Shown here: positions 59,113 to 64,000 of the stretch, piece by piece
Layout: each line of letters begins with the position of its first letter
Position numbering within the stretch: position 1 is the first letter of the stretch
Source of the DNA: Micropterus salmoides
Lineage: Eukaryota > Chordata > Actinopteri > Centrarchiformes > Centrarchidae
Assembly: GCF_014851395.1 (NCBI RefSeq)
Contig: NW_024040041.1
Coordinates: forward strand, 10,594,041 to 10,658,040
Direction of reading: 5' to 3'
Length of the DNA: 64,000 bases
The notes under the pieces: model-generated
The model's database searches: none
Seen by the model: only the letters and a program-made list of their open reading frames with translations
What the model was told of the DNA's origin: nothing
Made by a program: the position numbers and the translations under genes

Positions 59113-62100
59113 ATGGAGGGAAACCTTCAAGGAGGCAGCAGCGACGTCGCAATAATGCACGTGAAAACTGAAGCGGTCGATGAGAATACATCTGCGCTGG
59201 TTTTGGGCAGTCAGGAGTCGCCTGCGCCCTGCGGAGATACCGCATGCAGAGGAGGAGGAGGAGTGGATCAGACTGCAGAGGAGCTGGCTGACACACAGCT
59301 GCAAGCAGCCACGACAACCACTCCTGTACTGCTGTGTGAGTGCAGATTTGGGGTTTCTTTATAGTGCAAAATAAAATGAATGTAGCATTCGTGGGTTAAT
59401 TTCCTATTTTAAATTGCCAACATAAAAATATTTCTCCATCATGTGGAAAATGTGCCTTTTGTGTGTCTCACCATCAGATCCTGTGAGTACAGACCGCTTC
59501 TTCACCACATCAGGGGATGCAAAAACTTACCTGAAGATAGCTCCAGGTGAGTGCGTCACTGTGAGAGGATCTTACTTATATACTATTGTGATTGTTGTTG
59601 GTGTGAGCTCTTATAACAGCTTCTATCATCAGAGTTAAATAAATCACAACATAGGCTACTCCATACACCAAGCACACCTGATTGACAGGTGCACAGGAGA
59701 TTGAGGTCTTCTGTGTAAGAAATTAACTGTCACACGTGATCTCTGTTGTGTTAACAAACTTATTAGTGCAGAGTCTGTGGACAGACTTTGCAGTGAAAAA
59801 ATTCTGCATGTACCTTAATTAGATCTCAAGCCCTTAAAGAAGGTTTCTCAACCTTTGCTGATGTGAATCTGCTGTTAGATCCCAAAAATAGCCTATCTTG
59901 TATTGCTTTGATAAAAACGCTTTGCAATGTGCAAATGCAAATGTGTCATCAGAGCTTTTATAAAAAGTAACAAGGTATAGCCTATATAAAGACAAAAACA
60001 CCAAAACAGCTTACAAAGACTGAGAAAACAAAAGTAACACAAACATAAAATAATAAAATAAAAAAAAATAACAAACCCACCAGTCAGCTAAGAGTAAACC
60101 GGGTCCACAATAGGCACTATCAGTCAGGAAAGCAGTATATCACCCATGCCAGATAAAATTTACATAGAAAAGGTGCTCTATTTCTGGCCTATTTCATGTT
60201 AAAGCCCTTAAAAACGCAAACTCACCGATTAATTAATTTTTTGGTCTAATTATTTGATTAATTGCTGCAGCACTAATTATTTATAGTCAGAAGCTGGTTG
60301 GGAAAATACGTGTTCAGGGGCTTTAAATCAATATAGGCTAGCTCTCTTAAGCTGACGATAGACGGGGCAACTTTTTGAGCAATGTTGCCGAGCAGTATTT
60401 CTCAGTCACTTTCCCACAGAGAATGGGCAATGCATTTCTATCTCCACACTTTAGATCTGTCGTGGGCAATTTTTGAGACCATCCAATCAGAATGCTAGCA
60501 GACAATTACGTGACAGGCTTGGCGATTTCAGAAAAAAATCAAACAAGATGGCGGCACCCCAACGCCAGTGGAGTGAAGAAAAGGAGCGTCAACTTATATC
60601 TTTTTACGCCGGTAAGTTGTCATTTGTCTGTGTTTGAAATCACTGATCCCTCTCGTTTTGTATAAGGAGCTGCAAAGTCCGGCTATGGTTTGAACGGAGA
60701 GCGGCGGGGCGGGGCGGGGATGGCGGGGCGGGGCTTACGGTAGTTACCTTTACTCCCACACCGTGGGACACACGCAGGCCTAAATCAGTTGTGTGCTTTA
60801 CGTGATATTTACTTAAGTAGGCTAAAAGAACTGTTGAAGCCAACATAATAGCCTATATTTATACAGTCCCGCACTCCCGCGATACACAAGTTTCAATGTC
60901 GATCTCTGCCGTGTCCGTCTCCCTGGCAATAGATTTGCGCCTCTGATCGGTTGTTGCCAACTGTCTGTTGCCCTAATTAGTTGCCCTGTGTCTCACCTGG
61001 TTGCCCATTGACGGCAAAATTGCCCAGCAACGTTGCACTAAAAGTTTCCCCGTGTATCATCAGCTTTACAGATCTCCTCCATACCCATCTACATGTGAAG
61101 CGACCCCACTTAGGCCTATTTTACTTTAAATCACAGTGAGCTGTGTCCTCCCCCAGCTTCAGCGATGCCACCTGCTCCTTCAGAGAAGACGCTTCCCTCT
61201 GGCTCCGATTTCTCCTCCAAAGCTGTGTTGTGTCTGATCGAGGCCGTTGGGCGCCGCTGGGGCCTGTACGAGACTCGGGAACGCTCACAGCTCTTCCAGA
61301 GTGTCCAGGAGGAGATGGCCTCCAAGGGCCACGTGCTTCCTGTCGAAAAGATCCGCCGAAAGTGGAACAACCTCATTGTCACATACAAGAGGGTTAAAGA
61401 CCGCAGCCGGGAGACAGGACACGCTAAAACGTCCTGGGAGTTCTTTGATGTAAGTCTAACAGTAGGAAAATAAGTATTTCCTTCCTGCACTCTAAAGGGA
61501 AAAAACATCACTCATCACTTATTTTATATTATTACTATATAGGCCTACTTCCCCCTCGACCCTGTACGCAGGAAAAGCGGTTGACGATGGATGGAAGGAC
61601 TATGTACTTCTTTCTACTCCCATTTCATGTCTCCATTCCCTTTTGTCAAAAGTGTCATAAATAAATAAATAAATATATACAGACTTACAGACTGTGTTTA
61701 CAGCTCTAGATATATGTGAATGTCTCTGAGCATCTCCAGAAATATTTCACCTGAAATGTAATTGACTATTTGTTAAACCCTGCCCTCGAACAGCAAATGC
61801 CCAGTCATAGCATACTGAATCAGTGTACGCAGTGCTATAGTAAGAGCATTTTTTTATTGTTAAAACATGGGTTATAGTGCTTTTTAAAGGGTTTATGGTA
61901 TGTGCAATTTCCCTCTGTGGAAAATCAGTATACTCTAGTTTCAAAAGCCCGGTCCTTGGCCAGTTAACAGCAGTAAGCAGCATATGGAGCCAAGTGTATG
62001 AATGGACTGACATCTGAATGGGTCTGTTCTTAGTGCTGAGAGACCAACTGATGATCACCTGATCTGGGTGCCACAAGTAACCTGGGCTGTTTTATTTCTC

Positions 62101-63020
62101 AATTTTCTCTCTTTGTGTCATGTCTTTTCTCACTCTAGTTGATGGACGCCACACTGTGTGACACTGTTGGAACTCAGATCACCAGCAACAAAAGAAACAA
62201 AGGCGGCAACACTGGTTCTACGCTGCCTGGTCCTTTGGCTAAGATCGCTGCAAAACCACAGGTTCCACAGCCCACCACCATCATCCGCCCTAAGGGGGAC
62301 TTTGCTTCGACTGGTGCTGTGGAGTCAGCGGGTCAGGGGGTCATCAGCAGTCAAATCATCGGTAGCACTGCTGCCATCACCTCAATGACCACAGCGACCG
62401 TTAGCCCAACAAATGCTCCAGAGCTCAAGCCCCTGATCGTCCTCAACAGTGACATTGTTACAGCCGGTATTCATCCAGCCACTATCGTGCCATCTTCATC
62501 TTTTATCTCCTCGCCTTGTTTTACAGAGACAGCTTCCACATCCCCTTCCCTTGACTCGCCTAGTAACACAGAATTCAACACATCACGCTACGTAAGCCGA
62601 AAAGCTCCATTATTCTCATCAGGTGTCATACCCTTTCGCCTCAGCAATGCGCCACTTAGCAACAGTCAGAATCTCCTCGGCATCTCCTCCTCTTTCCCCC
62701 CTACTTCCTCCTCTCTCGCTTCTTCCATTTCCACCTCATTATCTGCAACAGCCATGTCGGGAACTGAAGGACAGACCCAGAAAGGAAACGAGGAGCAAAC
62801 GAGCACCGCTTTGTTTCCGGAGGTTCTTAAGCGACAGGAGGAGCAAGCCCACCTGGATCGGGTGGCTCGCCGCAGGGTGGAAGCCAGAGAGAAGAGGCGC
62901 GAGAGGAGGGAGGTACGGATGGCGGAGTCCCTCGGCAGGATAGCCACAGCCCTGGAGCTGCTCTCCTCCAAACAGGACACAGTCATTGCCCTCCTGCAGA
63001 GACTGGCTGATCGGAAGTGA
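59113..63020 (+). CDS. Trihelix (Myb/SANT-like) DNA-binding domain protein, complete
   Basis: Four coding exons, 59113-59335, 59478-59546, 61157-61449 and 62139-63020, with GT-AG borders and matching phases give 488 aa. The start is ATGGAGG preceded by GCC. Residues 1-97 are acidic and low in structure. Residues about 110-195 form a trihelix/Myb_DNA-bind_4 type domain: three helix-like blocks with spaced aromatic residues (VLCLIEAVGRRWGLYE, KIRRKWNNLIVTYKRVKD, SWEFFD). Residues 196-410 are Ser/Thr/Pro-rich and probably disordered. The C terminus (about 420-488) is a basic, then amphipathic helix ending SSKQDTVIALLQRLADRK, the short leucine-rich tail seen in many trihelix proteins and likely used for oligomerisation. 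It probably acts in the nucleus as a transcription regulator. I do not recognise a named vertebrate orthologue. Confidence 0.88.
60350..61065 (+). mobile_element. PIF/Harbinger-like element in intron 2 of the trihelix gene
   Basis: The left end (AGCTGACGATAGACGGGGCA...) and the inverted right end (AGCTGATGATACACGGGGAA...) match over about 40 bases. Both are flanked by TTA (60347-60349 and 61066-61068), the usual 3-bp Harbinger target. The interior keeps the start of a Myb/MADF-like protein (60548-60611, MAAPQRQWSEEKERQLISF) followed by a consensus donor. No transposase is visible. Confidence 0.82.
60548..60611 (+). other. Transposon-borne start exon with donor, phase-compatible with the trihelix exon
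   Basis: ATG opens 21 codons and one base, ending at CGCCG|GTAAGT. The phase (1) equals that of the trihelix exon at 61157. WSEEKERQLISFY resembles the first helix of MADF/Myb-like proteins carried by Harbinger elements. It may be only the element's own relic exon, or may serve as an alternative first exon of the host gene. Confidence 0.35.
61548..61599 (+). repeat. Retroposon tail fragment, related to 25611-25742
   Basis: 'cctcgaccctgtacgcagga' followed by 'aaagcggttgacgatggat' matches the 3' end of the insertion at 25611-25742. Confidence 0.7.
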
Positions 63021-63099
63021 TGCAGGGGCTGCATGTAGCGGCCCAGCCGGAGCTCCATAGTGCTGCTGAAAAGGGTTTTACCTCCCTGAATGTCATGTA

Positions 63100-63105
63100 A
63101 ATAAA
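63100..63105 (+). promoter_or_regulatory. Candidate poly(A) signal of the trihelix gene
   Basis: AATAAA 80 bases after the stop codon. A second AATAAA lies at 63195-63200. Confidence 0.55.
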
Positions 63106-63451
63106 CATTTATAAATTCCCATGAACCGCTCACTTTTCTAAATGAAGCTTAAGTGAAATAATAATATGCATTACAGTTTACTGCACTAACTTTCAATAAA
63201 ATCATTCTCCTTGAACCTTCAGTTAATAAGATTTTCTCTGAGTAACACAAATGATATATTTTGTGACATCTCATTGCTGCTGTTTAGGGCATACAGTGAT
63301 TGTTGTTAAAGAATCATTACCATGTTCACCAATCATTTACAGTAAAGACTATGTTAGCTCTAACATCTCATAATGAAGTGAGTAGGAATGATTGACAATG
63401 TTGCAGGACCTTTTCATACAGTGCCTTACACTGTGTAAATGTGCTTATCTT

Positions 63452-63957
63452 TTTAAAGGAAAGGTTCACATTATTTCAGGTCTGTCTTTACTGCCAGTAC
63501 TGACATGCCCATATGTACATTTGAACAGCTTTTGGTTGATATAATAATTCCTCCTCTCCTTACTGGCCACAAATTAGAACCCCCCTTAATGTATGGGGGA
63601 TGAAGCTATGCAGGAGCTAGTATGAGGCTTTAGCAGTCTTTGTTTGAAAAGTGAAGCGGATGAAGTTACAATGTTTTTAGTACAAAATCCCTCCCAAAAT
63701 ATTTGAAGATATACACTTCATTTGTGTGACACTGCCTTCTGAAGCCTCACATTAGCTTCAGCTGAACTCTTTTATGCATTTTCGCACACAAAACAAGGAC
63801 TTTGGATTTTTGGCCTCATCACTTAAATATGAATGGGATCTCTTCACGGCCAGCATGGACATGAGGAACAATTACAGTAACCAATTTGCATATAGCCATG
63901 TGAGTATTGTTTGAAGATAGACTTGTAAAAAGAAGTGAACCGTGTTGATCCTTTAAG
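63452..63957. mobile_element. MITE-like element with imperfect terminal inverted repeats
   Basis: The left end 'ttttaaaggaaaggttcac' and the inverted right end 'cttaaaggatcaacacggtt..cac' share TTAAAGGA..GGTTCAC.TT. The interior has 'cctccttactggccacaaat'-like text and no coding frame. Target duplication was not resolved. Confidence 0.5.
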
Positions 63958-64000
63958 ACAAAAGCTGTTGACACATGCGGTAGATACTGAACCCACTGTG

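Noticed and set aside
62666..63133. 155-codon minus-strand frame over the last trihelix exon
   Set aside because: The + strand frame of 293 codons is in phase with the upstream exons and ends in a family-like tail; the minus frame is its antisense.

Overview
The window looks like nuclear DNA from a ray-finned fish, probably a percomorph teleost. The genes are split by GT-AG introns. Long (CA)n/(TG)n tracts are common. The repeat mix is fish-like: Tc1 elements, a PIF/Harbinger-like element, a hAT-like MITE, Ty3/gypsy, L2- and L1-type LINEs and a tRNA-derived SINE. There are no bacterial operons and no CRISPR arrays. All exon limits below were built by hand from reading frame, splice-site consensus and protein family resemblance, not from transcripts.

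Four protein-coding genes are supported, all on the + strand. (1) About 2.4-6.4 kb: the last four coding exons of a neuronal pentraxin family gene, whose signal-peptide exon is not seen. (2) 37.7-44.4 kb: a complete ten-coding-exon FAM20C-like secretory-pathway kinase (565 aa). (3) 46.6-57.5 kb: a complete sixteen-coding-exon SP100/SP110/SP140-like nuclear body protein (626 aa) with HSR/CARD-like, two SAND, PHD and bromodomain-like regions, and an interferon-response-like element upstream. (4) 59.1-63.0 kb: a four-coding-exon trihelix (Myb/SANT-like) DNA-binding protein (488 aa).

The stretch from about 6.4 to 37.7 kb has no host gene I can support and is rich in mobile DNA. It holds a MITE with long terminal inverted repeats (about 9.46-10.26 kb), two inverted copies of an unidentified repeat (13.4-14.5 and 21.3-23.1 kb) flanking a decayed Ty3/gypsy element (17.8-20.8 kb), and a 5'-truncated L2-like LINE inserted in one of those copies. 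It also holds a tRNA-derived SINE (24.6 kb), a 132-bp retroposon tail with a 12-bp target duplication (25.6 kb), a LINE remnant (26.9-27.8 kb), and a dead Tc1 element (27.8-30.2 kb) that carries a hAT-like MITE with a perfect 8-bp target duplication.

The genes do not form one pathway. The pentraxin and the FAM20C-like kinase are extracellular or secretory proteins; the SP140-like and trihelix proteins are nuclear and DNA/chromatin-directed. The most notable observations are the double-SAND architecture with an upstream ISRE-like site, a transposon-borne start exon whose splice phase matches the trihelix domain exon, and the nested transposon history around 28-29 kb.
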